Notes under the pieces: generated by a model
Told to the model about the DNA's origin: nothing
Seen by the model: the letters and a program-made list of their open reading frames with translations, nothing else
Database searches by the model: none
In this document: positions 16,998-30,814 of the stretch, one piece after another
Layout of the letters: every line of letters begins with the position of its first letter
How positions within the stretch are numbered: position 1 is the first letter of the stretch
NCBI RefSeq assembly: GCF_022436675.1
Contig: NZ_JAKUJZ010000011.1
Location: 1-64,000 of the forward strand
DNA from: Rheinheimera hassiensis
GTDB taxonomy: Bacteria; Pseudomonadota; Gammaproteobacteria; Enterobacterales; Alteromonadaceae
Reading direction: 5' to 3'
Length of the DNA: 64,000 nucleotides
Position numbers and translations under genes: made by a program

Positions 16998-18284
16998 ATG
17001 AATAAAACACACTTAACTTCGCATAAATTCGCCGATTTCGCATTGGCGCCACAGGTTCTTGACGCGTTAACCGCGCAAGGTTACAGCTATTGTACGCCCA
17101 TTCAGGCCCAATGTTTACCACTGGCACTCGCCGGGAAAGATATTGCCGGCCAGGCCCAAACGGGTACAGGTAAAACACTGGCGTTCTTAACAGCCACTTT
17201 CCATCATTTGCTTACCCATGAGCCCAAAGGTTCTGGTCAGCCGCGTGCCATTATTATGGCCCCTACGCGTGAGCTGGCAGTACAAATTCATCAGGACGCA
17301 AAAATACTGGCTGATAAAGCCGGTTTACGTCTTGGCTTAATTTATGGGGGCGAGGGGTACGATACTCAACGCCAGTTGCTGGAAAATGGCGTAGATATTT
17401 TAATTGGTACCACAGGCCGCTTAATAGATTACTTAAAGCAAGGCTTGTACGACTTATCACAAATTCAGGTAGTGGTGCTGGACGAAGCTGATCGCATGTT
17501 CGATTTGGGCTTTATTAAAGACATCCGCTTTATGTTTAACCGTATGCCGCCGGCGACAGAGCGCTTAAGCTTGTTGTTCTCAGCTACCTTGTCTTATAAG
17601 GTACAGGAACTGGCGTTTGAGAAAATGAACCAACCGGTGCATATCCATATTGCGCCGGAAGAAATGACCGGCAGCCGCATCAGTGAAGAGCTGTTTTATC
17701 CGTCAGACGAGCACAAGCTACCGCTGCTGCTAACGCTGATGGAAGAAGAGTGGCCGGATAAAGCCATTGTTTTTGCTAACACCAAGCATTGGTGTGAAGA
17801 AGTGCACGCCTGGCTGGAAGCTGATGGCCATCGCGTTGGTTTGCTCACCGGTGATGTTATTCAGAAAAAGCGCCTGCGCATTTTAGAGGATTTCACCAGC
17901 GGCAAACTGGATATTCTGGTCGCCACAGACGTTGCTGCACGCGGTCTGCATATTCCTAAAGTAAGCCATGTATTTAATTATGACTTACCGGACGACTGCG
18001 AAGATTACGTACACCGCATTGGCCGTACTGGCCGTGCCGGTGAAAGCGGTAAAGCTATCAGTTTTGCCTGCGAGCGTTATGCGCTTAACCTGACAGCCAT
18101 TGAAGACTATATTCGTCATATGGTTCCGGTAAGCCAGTACGATGCCAGCGCCCTGCTGGATGATATTAAAACGCCGAAGCCGCGGGTTCGCCGCCGCGCC
18201 GGTCAGGCCAGAACCGGCAGCCGCAGTGGCCCGGGCGGACGTAGCAGTAATGGCGCAAGAGCTCCTCGCAACCGTCCTCGTTAA
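16998..18284 (+). CDS. rhlB: DEAD-box RNA helicase RhlB
   Basis: ATP-dependent RNA helicase of the degradosome, 428 residues (E. coli 421). Motifs in order: Q-motif region with [14 protein letters not shown] and YCTPIQAQ, motif I AQTGTGKT, Ia [49 protein letters not shown]. The tail is rich in Arg, Gly and Ser ([14 protein letters not shown]), as in RhlB, and binds RNA or RNase E. It is divergent from trxA and overlaps the start of gppA by 35 bases, which couples the two genes. Confidence 0.96.
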   Translation: MNKTHLTSHKFADFALAPQVLDALTAQGYSYCTPIQAQCLPLALAGKDIAGQAQTGTGKTLAFLTATFHHLLTHEPKGSGQPRAIIMAPTRELAVQIHQDAKILADKAGLRLGLIYGGEGYDTQRQLLENGVDILIGTTGRLIDYLKQGLYDLSQIQVVVLDEADRMFDLGFIKDIRFMFNRMPPATERLSLLFSATLSYKVQELAFEKMNQPVHIHIAPEEMTGSRISEELFYPSDEHKLPLLLTLMEEEWPDKAIVFANTKHWCEEVHAWLEADGHRVGLLTGDVIQKKRLRILEDFTSGKLDILVATDVAARGLHIPKVSHVFNYDLPDDCEDYVHRIGRTGRAGESGKAISFACERYALNLTAIEDYIRHMVPVSQYDASALLDDIKTPKPRVRRRAGQARTGSRSGPGGRSSNGARAPRNRPR

Positions 18285-19791
18285 TCCGGCGCTGTCTGCC
18301 GACCAATCACCGCATCAGGATATCTATGCGGTGATTGATCTTGGCTCAAACAGCTTCCATATGTTGATGGTCAAGGTTGTTGGTGGCTCAGTGCAGGTTA
18401 TAGGCCGGGTAAAACGCAAAGTACGCCTGGCCGCTGGTTTAAATGAAAACCTGGTACTTAGCCGCAAAGCGATGAAACGCGGCTGGGAATGTTTAGCTTT
18501 GTTTGCTGAACGGCTGCAGGATATCCCGCCACAGAATATCCGTATTGTCGGCACCGCTACGCTGCGGTTGGCAAAAAATGTTAAAACCTTTCTTAAAGAA
18601 GCCGAGGCCATTTTAGGCCAGAAAGTGACGGTTATCAGCGGTGAAGACGAAGCCCGTATTATTTATCTCGGTGTAGCCCATACCTCAAACAGTGACAGTA
18701 ACCGGCTGGTGATCGACATTGGTGGCGCCAGCACCGAAGTAGTGATTGGTGCCGGTTTTACCCCGCAACTGTTGTCCAGCCTGAATATGGGTTGTGTCAC
18801 TTATCTGGAACGCTATTTTAGCGACGATGAGCTCAGTGAAGATAATTTTAGCCAGGCTATCGCAGCGGCAGAACAAGAGGCCGTATCTATCGCCGAGCAA
18901 TACCGGCAAACCGGCTGGCAGTTGGCAGTAGGTGCCTCTGGCACTGTGCAGGCGATGCAGGAAATACTGGTTGCTCAGGGCAAAGATGAAGTAATTACCC
19001 TAAGCCGGCTGGAAGATATTATGCAGCAGGCACTGGCGTGTGGCCGCATGGAGCAACTGACCATTGTTGGCCTGGCGCAAGAGCGTAAGCAGGTATTCCC
19101 GTCTGGCCTGGCTATTTTAATAGCCTTGTTTCGCACGCTTCACATCAATGGTATGACATTGTCCGGCGGCGCGCTGCGTGAGGGCGTGTTGTACAGTATG
19201 TTGCCGCAATTGCAACATACTGACGTGCGTAATCGCACTGTGGCCAGTTTGATGGTGCGCTATTTTATTGACCAGCGTCATGCTGAACGGGTGGCTGAAA
19301 TGGCCTGCGAGCTGGCCAATCAGTTACAAAGCCGCTGGGATTTGCAGAAGTTTGAAGGGCACAGCATGCTCAGAAGTGGCGCTTTGCTGCATGAGCTGGG
19401 TTTGCTTATTGAATATAAAAATCACCATCATCATGGTGCTTATATTATTAACCATTCCGATTTGCCCGGTTTTACCCGTGCCCAGCAGCAATTGGTTATG
19501 GCGCTGGTGCATAATCATCGGGCTGATATCAGCCGCGAAATTATTGCCCGCCAAACCATGACATCAGTGCTGCTAACGGTGCGTTTAACACGTATTTTAC
19601 GCCTGGCAGTGATTTTATCTATGCGTCGCCGGCATGAGGTATTGCCGCAGGTAAATATCAGCAGTAAAGGCGAGCAACTAACGTTGAACATGCCGGAAGG
19701 TTGGCTGGATCAGCATCCGCTAATGCGCGCAGAGCTGGAGCAGGAAGTGCAGTATCAGCAACAAACCGGATGGGAACTGATTATCAAGTAA
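18250..19791 (+). CDS. gppA: Exopolyphosphatase / guanosine pentaphosphate phosphohydrolase
   Basis: Actin-fold phosphatase of the Ppx/GppA family, converting pppGpp to ppGpp and also degrading polyphosphate; 513 residues. The phosphate-binding loops [15 protein letters not shown] (about residue 25) and [13 protein letters not shown] (about 155) are intact. The C-terminal HD-like half contains [18 protein letters not shown]. The frame is open back to 18142 inside rhlB, but the ATG at 18250 gives a normal N-terminus and only a short rhlB overlap. The rhlB-gppA order matches E. coli, which supports GppA over Ppx. Confidence 0.92.
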   Translation: MAQELLATVLVNPALSADQSPHQDIYAVIDLGSNSFHMLMVKVVGGSVQVIGRVKRKVRLAAGLNENLVLSRKAMKRGWECLALFAERLQDIPPQNIRIVGTATLRLAKNVKTFLKEAEAILGQKVTVISGEDEARIIYLGVAHTSNSDSNRLVIDIGGASTEVVIGAGFTPQLLSSLNMGCVTYLERYFSDDELSEDNFSQAIAAAEQEAVSIAEQYRQTGWQLAVGASGTVQAMQEILVAQGKDEVITLSRLEDIMQQALACGRMEQLTIVGLAQERKQVFPSGLAILIALFRTLHINGMTLSGGALREGVLYSMLPQLQHTDVRNRTVASLMVRYFIDQRHAERVAEMACELANQLQSRWDLQKFEGHSMLRSGALLHELGLLIEYKNHHHHGAYIINHSDLPGFTRAQQQLVMALVHNHRADISREIIARQTMTSVLLTVRLTRILRLAVILSMRRRHEVLPQVNISSKGEQLTLNMPEGWLDQHPLMRAELEQEVQYQQQTGWELIIK

Positions 19792-19846
19792 AAACTGCTA
19801 ACTGTTAATCGGGTAAATATTACCGCAAAGTGTGTAATTTTTGCCC

Positions 19847-19884
19847 AACAGCCTGCTGCCAATTAGCTATGGCAGCAGGCTGTT
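19847..19884. terminator. Perfect 14-bp inverted repeat between convergent gppA and sodC
   Basis: AACAGCCTGCTGCC (19847-19860) and GGCAGCAGGCTGTT (19871-19884) are exact complements with a 10-base loop. The stem is strong and GC-rich and sits where both genes should end, but neither side carries a proper T-run after the stem. It is a terminator-like hairpin, perhaps bidirectional or RNA-stabilising. Confidence 0.5.
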
Positions 19885-19936
19885 AGCAAGTACCGGCATA
19901 TCTGTGTATACCCCTTTTACCAAACTGCAGAGGTTA

Positions 19937-20533
19937 CTACTTTATTATGCCGCAAGCGATCGGGCTACCACTGCTGCCTGAAGGCGCGGTGGTGTAATCG
20001 TCAGATTGCTGATGCACAACCAATGACCGGTTTTTCAAGTCATCCAACTTCATCCGTCCGGCAGTTACCTCCTGTTGGTTACCGTTGCTATCAGCGAGAA
20101 TCATCGGTAAGTCGCCAAGGTGACCTTGTCCGTCCGGGCCCGCATGCTGATTGGTATCCGCCGGATCCAGATGGCTGCCAGCACTGGCCGCAGCCTGGCG
20201 TTCGCCATCTTTCATTGCCGGCTCGCAGCTGGGGTTCTGATGTACGTGAAAACCATGCTCCCCCGCCTGAAGGCCCTGTAACTCGGGTTTAAATACCAAG
20301 CCGTCTGCTGTTTCGCGAACCGTAATGGTACCGGCACTATCGCCAATACCGTCGGCAGTAACCTTGTTCATTCTTATAGTGATAGTGTTAGCAGTATACC
20401 GGTCTTTGTCTACTGCATTACCTGATACAGGCGCAGTGGTGCCACTGGGTGCGGCAGGTGGGTTAGGGTCAGGGTTGCAGCCTAATAACAGGCCTGCAGC
20501 GAGTAACGGCAAGGGCAATATCCGCAATTTCAT
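19937..20533 (-). CDS. sodC: Cu/Zn superoxide dismutase, lipoprotein
   Basis: Periplasmic superoxide dismutase of 198 residues. A lipobox LLLGC at about residues 15-19 makes it a predicted lipoprotein, followed by a Pro/Ala-rich linker of ~25 residues. Copper ligands lie in HGFHVHQNPSC, the zinc loop is AGSHLDPADTNQHAGPDGQGHLGDLP, and the final copper His is in SLVVHQQSDDY. The disulfide pair is the Cys in NPSC and the Cys in ACGII near the end. A strong AAGGAGG precedes the ATG. It is convergent with gppA and probably monocistronic. Confidence 0.95.
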   Translation of the reverse strand: MKLRILPLPLLAAGLLLGCNPDPNPPAAPSGTTAPVSGNAVDKDRYTANTITIRMNKVTADGIGDSAGTITVRETADGLVFKPELQGLQAGEHGFHVHQNPSCEPAMKDGERQAAASAGSHLDPADTNQHAGPDGQGHLGDLPMILADSNGNQQEVTAGRMKLDDLKNRSLVVHQQSDDYTTAPSGSSGSPIACGIIK

Positions 20534-20678
20534 AATAACCTCCTTCAGTGTTGAGTAAGTAACAAGAACCGCAATGACTCAGTTGCAAGTTCGGCGCCAA
20601 CCCCGATGTTAAGAAAAATGGCATGAGCTTTGCGTTCTGATTGGAACAACACACTGTGGCGACAGCTGGAGACATTTT

Positions 20679-20906
20679 ATGCCTTATAACAATCACCGCG
20701 AACTGCCCGATGCCGTAAAAGACAATTTACCAAGCCATGCCCAGGACATTTACCAGGAGGCGTTTAACAGTGCCTGGGATGAATATGCCGATCCGGATAA
20801 ACGCCGCGGCGATGACAGCCGGGAAGAGGTCGCGCATAAAGTAGCCTGGGCAGCGGTAAAGCACAGCTATGAGAAGAATGAGGCGGGTAATTGGGTAAAA
20901 AAATAG
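20679..20906 (+). CDS. ChaB family protein
   Basis: A 75-residue small soluble protein of the ChaB family. The family's helical motif is clear: ELPDAVKDNLPSHAQDIYQEAFNSAWDEYAD, then a basic DKRR turn, and EEVAHKVAWAAVKHSYEKN. E. coli ChaB is linked by name to cation transport regulation, but its biochemical role is not settled. The ATG is preceded by GGAG. It stands alone between sodC (divergent) and the TVP38-like gene; a 120-base gap separates it from the latter, so shared transcription is doubtful. Confidence 0.88.
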   Translation: MPYNNHRELPDAVKDNLPSHAQDIYQEAFNSAWDEYADPDKRRGDDSREEVAHKVAWAAVKHSYEKNEAGNWVKK

Positions 20907-21026
20907 CAGGCATTAACGGCTGATTGGCAGCGTGAGATTCATCAGACGTACAGCTTGGTAAACTATACCTGTTAATTAACGGTAAATGAGCCGGTGGGCA
21001 AAGAACCTTTGGGGGAATAGATCATA

Positions 21027-21800
21027 GTGGCATCAGGTACTGCACAAAACGGTAAAACGGCAAAGAGCCCGTCAAAACCACACAGCAATATGTCGGCGAT
21101 ATTGGGTGTTATCGGCAGCTTATTGTTTGTCGCTGCCGTGCTGATATTGCTGGTGCATTTTGGTGTGCATAAAGAGGTGTTGCAACTGCTGGAGTGGTTT
21201 AAGCAACAAGGCGCCTGGGCGCCGGTGCTGTTTATGTTAATTATGGCAGCGGTAGTTGTGTTGCTGCTGCCGGGGGCATTATTTACCGTGGGGGCCGGCT
21301 TTGTTTTCGGCGTGGCGGCGGGCTCGGTCTACGTATTGCTGGGTACCACCGTTGGTGCCGTGTTAGCGTTTTTGATTGCACGCTACTGTTTTGGCCAGCG
21401 CGCCAGAGAATTTGTTATGGCGCGGGCAAAGCTAAAGTTGGTAAACGACGAGCTGACGCCAAATGGCTGGAAGATAGTGCTGCTAACGCGTCTGATCCCG
21501 TTTTTCCCCGGTAAAATTTCCAATTACTTTTTTGGTTTAACTCAGTTCTCGCTACGGGGATATATTGGTGGCTCCTTGCTGGGTTTTATTCCGTTTACTG
21601 TGCACAACGTGTATCTGGGCTCGTTAATTGCTGATATTTCCAGCTTTGATTTTACCTCACGCGAGCGTTCGATGTGGGAGTGGGGCCTGTATGCCGGCGG
21701 CCTGTTGGCGGCTATTGCAGTGATTATTTATCTTAACCGTCTGGCCAGCCGGGCGCTGGCGCAATATACCGAACAAGACACACAAAAGGAGCCTGACTGA
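21027..21800 (+). CDS. TVP38/TMEM64 (DedA-like) inner-membrane protein
   Basis: A 257-residue membrane protein of the SNARE-associated/VTT family. About six hydrophobic segments can be seen, including the re-entrant GAGFVFGVAAGSVY...GAVLAFLIARYCFG region and the conserved LTRLIPFFPGKISNYFFGLTQF signature. Relatives in the DedA/VTT superfamily move lipids (for example undecaprenyl phosphate or phospholipids) across membranes. The GTG start is chosen because GGGGGA lies about ten bases upstream; an ATG 21 codons later is the alternative. It is the first gene of a tight four-gene run, sharing its TGA with the ATG of the next gene, so its substrate may be the lipid handled by the glycosyltransferase of the run. 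Confidence 0.85.
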   Translation: MASGTAQNGKTAKSPSKPHSNMSAILGVIGSLLFVAAVLILLVHFGVHKEVLQLLEWFKQQGAWAPVLFMLIMAAVVVLLLPGALFTVGAGFVFGVAAGSVYVLLGTTVGAVLAFLIARYCFGQRAREFVMARAKLKLVNDELTPNGWKIVLLTRLIPFFPGKISNYFFGLTQFSLRGYIGGSLLGFIPFTVHNVYLGSLIADISSFDFTSRERSMWEWGLYAGGLLAAIAVIIYLNRLASRALAQYTEQDTQKEPD

Positions 21801-24049
21801 TGACCTGGTTAAAATGGCTGCCGTGGCGTTATGTGGTGCGCTATGTTGCACACAAACATGGCTTTATAGATCCTATTGCCTTGCTGGCACGGCTGCATAA
21901 TTTTGCCCAGCCATCAGAGGTCGGTGAACCGATTGAGCTGCTGCGTGCCGGTGTGGTGTTTCATGCCCGCGGCCTGATTAACAGCCGGGTGATTCAGCAT
22001 AATCTGGATTGGGTATGGCCATATTGGATTGAACGGCAATTTGACCCTTACGATGCGTCGTTTATCCCGCGGGCTTTTTCCATTACCCATATTAACCTGA
22101 CCCACCGTAACTGGACGGCCATAGGTTTGCCGGATTGCCCTGAGTTACCGATTGTTGACCCCAGAGGTTTGCTGACGCCATTTTTGGATGGCTGGTCGCT
22201 GGATGCCTGGATTATGCCGCAGCAGGGGGAGTATTTATTGCCGTCCAGAGCGGTGCAGTCTCAGCAAGAATTGCGAATGGCTGGCGATATCAGTATCCGT
22301 ACAGAAACTGTGCTGCATGGTATGGCGCTGGTCACTCAGGCATCTGTTGAGCTTGAAGACGGCATTGCGGTATGTAAATTGCGGTTACGTGCAAAGGCAG
22401 ACCAGCAAGGCTATCTGGTGCTGGCACTGCGGCCGCAAAACCCGGAAGGCATCAGTTTTATTCACCGTGTAAGGCTAAACTCAGACCGAACGGCCTGGCA
22501 GGTTGATGACAATAAGCGGGTAGAGTTTAGCCGCAAGGCTGAGCGGCATCATGTCTCTACCTATCGCCAGGGTGATGTTTACATTCATCTGAAAGATGCA
22601 CAGGAGCAGACCGATGGCGTCTGTGACGTTGGTATGGTTACTGCTGCAGCGTTGTTTGCGTTGCCAGCTGACGAGTGGCAGGAACTGGAAGTCTCTGTGC
22701 CGCTGACAACTGAACGCAATGACCAGTTGCAGACAGACGCCTGGCGGCAGGAGCAGCAGAAAACCTGCAAGCTGACCTGCCCGGATGCGCACTATCAATT
22801 TTTATATGACGCTGCTATCACATCGCTAATTTTACACTCGCCGGAAGATGTTTACCCCGGCCCTTATACTTACAAACGGTTCTGGTTTCGTGATGCGGCT
22901 TTTATTATTCATGCCTTACTATGTGCCGGCCTGACTGAACGTGCTGAGCGGGCACTGAACCAGTTCCCACCGCGCCAGACATTATTGGGTTATTTTCGTT
23001 CGCAGGAAGGCGAGTGGGATGCCAATGGTGAAGTGTTATGGATCCTCAAGCGCTATTTTGATTTGACCGGCCGCAAAATGCCCGCCGACTGGCATGGTCC
23101 GGTGCAAAGCGGGGCGCGCTGGATAATCCGTAAACGCCTGTCGGATAAGCTTGATGCACCTCATGCCGGCTTACTACCGCCAGGTTTTAGTGCCGAACAC
23201 CTTGGACCGAACGATTACTACTACTGGGATGATTTTTGGGGTGTAGCCGGTTTACAGGCAGCTTCAGCCTTGTTTGGCGATACGGATCTGAAGCAAAAAC
23301 ACGAGTTTGCTCAGGCTGCAACCAACTTTAGTTCAGCGATAGATAGAAGCCTGGCCCATTGCGCAACACGCTTAAAGCGTCCCGGCATGCCGGCATCGCC
23401 CTACCGGCGGCTGGATGCCGGAGCCATTGGTTCACTGGCTGCGGGTTACCCGGCACAGTTATGGGCGCCTGACGACCCCCGGCTGCTGGATACGGTCGAA
23501 TTTCTGTTGCAGCGTTGCTTTGTTAAAGATGCCTTTTATCAGGACATGATTCACTCAGGGCTGAACGCCTACTTAACTCTGCATGTGGCGCAGGTTTTGT
23601 TGCGGGCGAAAGACCCGCGTTATCTGACGTTAATGGATGCGGTAGCTGCACTGGCATCACCTACCGGGCAGTGGCCTGAGGCTATTCACCCGGCTACCGG
23701 TGGTGGTTGTATGGGGGATGGTCACCATGTTTGGGCGGCTGCCGAGTGGTTACTGATAATACGTAACTGTTTTGTCCGTGAAGAAGGCCAGCATCTGGTG
23801 TTATGTAGTGGTGTACCTCAGCGCTGGCTGGCTCCGGGGGAGCCAGTCTACTTTGGCCCGGCTCCCACCAGTTTTGGCAGTATCAGTATAGAGATCACTG
23901 TCTGCGCTGAAGAGGGGGTTGTAGTGAAATGGCAAGCTGATTGGCATAACGGCAGTGCACCTGCAATGGAAATAGCCTTGCCCGGCTATCAGACAGAAAC
24001 GGCGCAGGCTATGGCTGGCTCTGTGACGCTAAGTAAACAGGAGTCGTAA
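21800..24049 (+). CDS. Six-hairpin glycosidase-like protein, specificity unknown
   Basis: A 749-residue protein with no signal peptide. The first ~330 residues look beta-rich. From about 340 a set of helical hairpins typical of (alpha/alpha)6 glycosidases (GH15/GH63/trehalase-like) follows: YTYKRFWFRDAAFIIHALL, SQEGEWDANGEVLWILKRY, NDYYYWDDFWGVAGLQAA and WPEAIHPATGGGCMGDGHHVW. Acidic residues in the GEWDANGE and WPEAIHP segments are candidates for catalysis, but I cannot confirm them. The closest well-known activity might be alpha-glucosidase or debranching. The start overlaps the preceding stop by one base and has AAGGAG upstream; three bases after its stop the glycosyltransferase begins. 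It should act in the cytosol on an intracellular glycan or glycolipid. Confidence 0.6.
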   Translation: MTWLKWLPWRYVVRYVAHKHGFIDPIALLARLHNFAQPSEVGEPIELLRAGVVFHARGLINSRVIQHNLDWVWPYWIERQFDPYDASFIPRAFSITHINLTHRNWTAIGLPDCPELPIVDPRGLLTPFLDGWSLDAWIMPQQGEYLLPSRAVQSQQELRMAGDISIRTETVLHGMALVTQASVELEDGIAVCKLRLRAKADQQGYLVLALRPQNPEGISFIHRVRLNSDRTAWQVDDNKRVEFSRKAERHHVSTYRQGDVYIHLKDAQEQTDGVCDVGMVTAAALFALPADEWQELEVSVPLTTERNDQLQTDAWRQEQQKTCKLTCPDAHYQFLYDAAITSLILHSPEDVYPGPYTYKRFWFRDAAFIIHALLCAGLTERAERALNQFPPRQTLLGYFRSQEGEWDANGEVLWILKRYFDLTGRKMPADWHGPVQSGARWIIRKRLSDKLDAPHAGLLPPGFSAEHLGPNDYYYWDDFWGVAGLQAASALFGDTDLKQKHEFAQAATNFSSAIDRSLAHCATRLKRPGMPASPYRRLDAGAIGSLAAGYPAQLWAPDDPRLLDTVEFLLQRCFVKDAFYQDMIHSGLNAYLTLHVAQVLLRAKDPRYLTLMDAVAALASPTGQWPEAIHPATGGGCMGDGHHVWAAAEWLLIIRNCFVREEGQHLVLCSGVPQRWLAPGEPVYFGPAPTSFGSISIEITVCAEEGVVVKWQADWHNGSAPAMEIALPGYQTETAQAMAGSVTLSKQES

Positions 24050-24052
24050 CAA

Positions 24053-25336
24053 ATGAATATTGCGATATTCACCAATACTTTTACCCCGCATGTTGGTGGG
24101 GTGGCACGTTCAGTTGAGGCCTTTGTGGCGGAATATCGCAAACTGGGGCACAGGGTTTTAGTGGTGGCACCTGAGTTTGCCAATATGCCGGAGCAGGAAA
24201 CGGATGTCTTCCGCGTTGCTGCTATCCAGAACTTTAATGCCAGTGATTTTTCTGTGGCTCTGCCATTTGTTGATCAGTTAAGCGAAGTGCTCGATGAGTT
24301 TGCGCCTGACATTATTCATTCACAGCATCCATTTCTGCTGGGCATGACAGCGCTGCGTACAGCACGTTACCGTCAGATCCCGTTGGTATTTACCCATCAT
24401 ACGCTGTACGAGCAGTACACCCATTATGTGCCTGGCGATTCTTCCACCATGCAACGCTTTGCGGTAGAACTTGCAACCCGCTATGCCAATTTGTGTGATC
24501 AGGTGATCGCGCCAAGCAAGAGTATTGCGGACTTACTGCAGCAGCGCGGTGTTAACACGCCGATAGAAGTGGTACCCACCGGCGTGTACCCGCAGCGATT
24601 TGCCAGCGGTGACGGCGCAGCTGTACGCAAGCAGTATGCTATTGCCGCAGAAGCCACAGTAATTGGACACTTAGGGCGGTTGGCACCCGAGAAGAACCTG
24701 GCCTTTTTGGCCCATGCTGTAGCAAATGTCGCCGTAGAAAAGCCCGAAGTGCATTTTCTGGTGATAGGCGCCGGCCCGTCTGAGCAGGAAGTTGAGCACA
24801 TTTTTGCTCAGGCTGGTGCCGCCGATCGGTTACATATGACCGGTGTTTTACAGCAGCAAGCCCTGATAGATGCACTGCACGCGATGGATGTTTTTGCCTT
24901 TGCTTCATGCAGCGAAACACAGGGCATAGTGCTGACAGAAGCGATGGCCGCAGGGCTGCCTGTGGTTGCGCTGGACGCCAGCGGTGTACGCGAAGTGGTG
25001 CAGCACGAACGTAACGGCCTGTTAATTCAGGAACATACGACAGCAGCCTTTGCCCGCGCGCTGAAGCAAATAACGGCGGCGACAGCGCAGCAACGTGAAA
25101 CATTAAAGCAGGGCGCAAAGGCAACAGCAGAAGAGCATGCTATGTCGCGCTCAGCGGCAAAAGCGTTGCAGTGCTTTCGCGCCCTGGCTGAGCATCAGCC
25201 GGGTACACCAAAGGGAGAGCGGGACTGGGAAGATGCGCTGGCCTGGGTAAAAGCAGAATGGGATATTCTGCGCAGCATGGCTGAAGCCGGCACGGCTGCA
25301 GTTGGCAGCACGTTATTTGCTACCAGTGAGGAGTAG
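24053..25336 (+). CDS. GT4-family glycosyltransferase
   Basis: Retaining GT-B glycosyltransferase of 427 residues. The N-terminal acceptor domain begins MNIAIFTNTFTPHVGGVARSVE, typical of GT4 enzymes with a glycine-rich loop. The C-terminal donor domain has IGHLGRLAPEKNLAFL and the E-x7-E element ETQGIVLTEAMAAGLP with GVREVVQHERNGLL. It resembles enzymes that glycosylate diacylglycerol or phosphatidylinositol (MgtA/PimB/sulfoquinovosyl type). That is a resemblance only; donor and acceptor are not known. CAGGAG precedes the ATG. Its partners in the operon suggest a membrane glycolipid or a lipid-linked sugar as product. Confidence 0.82.
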   Translation: MNIAIFTNTFTPHVGGVARSVEAFVAEYRKLGHRVLVVAPEFANMPEQETDVFRVAAIQNFNASDFSVALPFVDQLSEVLDEFAPDIIHSQHPFLLGMTALRTARYRQIPLVFTHHTLYEQYTHYVPGDSSTMQRFAVELATRYANLCDQVIAPSKSIADLLQQRGVNTPIEVVPTGVYPQRFASGDGAAVRKQYAIAAEATVIGHLGRLAPEKNLAFLAHAVANVAVEKPEVHFLVIGAGPSEQEVEHIFAQAGAADRLHMTGVLQQQALIDALHAMDVFAFASCSETQGIVLTEAMAAGLPVVALDASGVREVVQHERNGLLIQEHTTAAFARALKQITAATAQQRETLKQGAKATAEEHAMSRSAAKALQCFRALAEHQPGTPKGERDWEDALAWVKAEWDILRSMAEAGTAAVGSTLFATSEE

Positions 25337-25385
25337 CGGGCAGTTAATCACTTTTTACCGGGATAATGGTGTAAGGCGGAGGAGT

Positions 25386-29514
<4,129 letters not shown>

Positions 29515-29522
<8 letters not shown>

Positions 29523-30315
29523 AAACCGTGCTCAATGTGGGTTGAAAGCCAAACAGCCGCTGGCTATTGTGCCATGTCAGCGTTGCCAGTTCATCCATGG
29601 TGCGGTTAGTTAGCCGGGCGACCATTTGGGCAATAACCGGCAGGTAGGCGGGTTCGTTACGGCGGCTTTTGGGTTTAGGCTGCATTGTGCGGGGCAGCAA
29701 ATAAGGTGCATCGGTTTCCAGTAACAGCCTGTCAGATGGGATATAGCGTAGCGCCTGTTGTAGTGCTTCACCGCGGCGTTCATCACATACCCAACCGGTA
29801 ATACCTATATAAAGCCCCAGATCCAGATAGGCCTTTAACTGCTGCACATCGCCGGTAAAACAATGCGTTACACCGTGGCTGATCTGTTGCTCTTTTAGCA
29901 TGGCAAGCTGAGTAGTGAAGGCATCGCGCTCATGCAGATAAACTGGCTTGCCATACTGCCGGGCCAGTTGTAACTGTTCAGCAAAAACGAGTTGTTGCTG
30001 CTCTCTGGGCGAAAAATCACGGTTAAAATCGAGACCACACTCACCGATAGATATCACTTCAGCTTGTCTGCTTAATTCCTGCAACTGTATTAGCCAATCT
30101 GGCCTGACATTAGCTGCCTGATGTGGATGCACGCCAGCTGTACTGCAACAGCCGCGGTGTTGCTGGCAAAAAGCAATATTTTGTCTGCTCTCATCGATAT
30201 CGCTGCCAATCAGCACTAATTGAGCTACGCCGGCCAGTGCGGCGCGCTCAACTACAGCAGCCCTGTCGCTATCGAACTGGCTGCTGAACAGATTGACACC
30301 GATATCACACCACAT
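29515..30315 (-). CDS. tatD: TatD-family metal-dependent DNase
   Basis: Amidohydrolase-fold nuclease of 266 residues. The N-terminal metal site is CDIGVNLFSSQFD, where the usual HxH is replaced by the D-x-G-x-N form of TatD itself; the Glu ligand is in IGECGLDFNRD and the later motifs are YLHERDAF, THCFTGD and LLETDAPYLLPR. Despite its name it is not needed for Tat export and acts in DNA repair or degradation. It starts on the stop codon of the preceding gene (one-base overlap), consistent with coupling in the tatABC run. Confidence 0.93.
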
Positions 30316-30812
30316 TACTGTTCGCGCCGGACACGAATAGTGCGGTTATTCTTATCGCTACCAAGAAAAAATGAGCTAAGCACGCCGCGTTTTATATAAT
30401 GTTGCTCACCGGCAGCGATTTTATAGTAGTCAGTACCATTCTGGCGCCAAATCTGGCCATTATCAAACTCGACAATCAGCTCTTTAAGCGGGCTGTAACG
30501 TACCTCTTTAACGCTCAGGTAAATTTTATCCGGCGCGTCTTCGTCTACTTTGCGGTGCTCAATACCAAAGTCTGCTTCAGGCTGTTTTTGTACGGTGGTG
30601 TTAGCAGCCGGTACTGCTACAGTTGTTACGGGCGATACAGCAGTATTACCTGGCGATGTAGCACTTGCTGTTACTGCCGAAATAGCGTCATAACAGGTTA
30701 AGCGACGTAAGGCATTTTGTTCAGCGCGGCACAGCTCAAGCGCTTGATCTAATGGTATAGCCGCAACCGGCAGGCTGGTTACGGCAACTAATGCCGCTAA
30801 CATTAATTTCAT
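30315..30812 (-). CDS. Secreted protein of unknown function in the tat operon
   Basis: A 165-residue protein with a signal peptide (MKLMLAALVAVTSLPVAA). The mature start LDQALELCRAEQNALRRLTCYDAI carries two cysteines in a pattern seen in several small periplasmic proteins, probably a disulfide. A Thr/Ala/Val-rich linker follows. The C-terminal ~75 residues look beta-rich (LIVEFDNGQIWRQNGTDYYKI, RTIRVRREQ) and resemble a small barrel. I do not recognise a named family with certainty. The ATG at 30812 has AGGAAG upstream and is preferred over the TTG at 30818. It starts just before the tatC stop ends and shares its own stop with tatD. Confidence 0.65.
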   Translation of the reverse strand: MKLMLAALVAVTSLPVAAIPLDQALELCRAEQNALRRLTCYDAISAVTASATSPGNTAVSPVTTVAVPAANTTVQKQPEADFGIEHRKVDEDAPDKIYLSVKEVRYSPLKELIVEFDNGQIWRQNGTDYYKIAAGEQHYIKRGVLSSFFLGSDKNNRTIRVRREQ

Positions 30813-30814
30813 TA

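Noticed and set aside
20969-20986. Pho box upstream of the TVP38-like operon
   Set aside because: Only 5/7 and 4/7 matches to the repeat consensus; part of it is the simple palindrome GTTAATTAAC. Not listed as a feature.
24639-25124. 161-codon open frame antisense to the glycosyltransferase gene
   Set aside because: No recognisable features, and it is entirely inside a clear GT4 gene.
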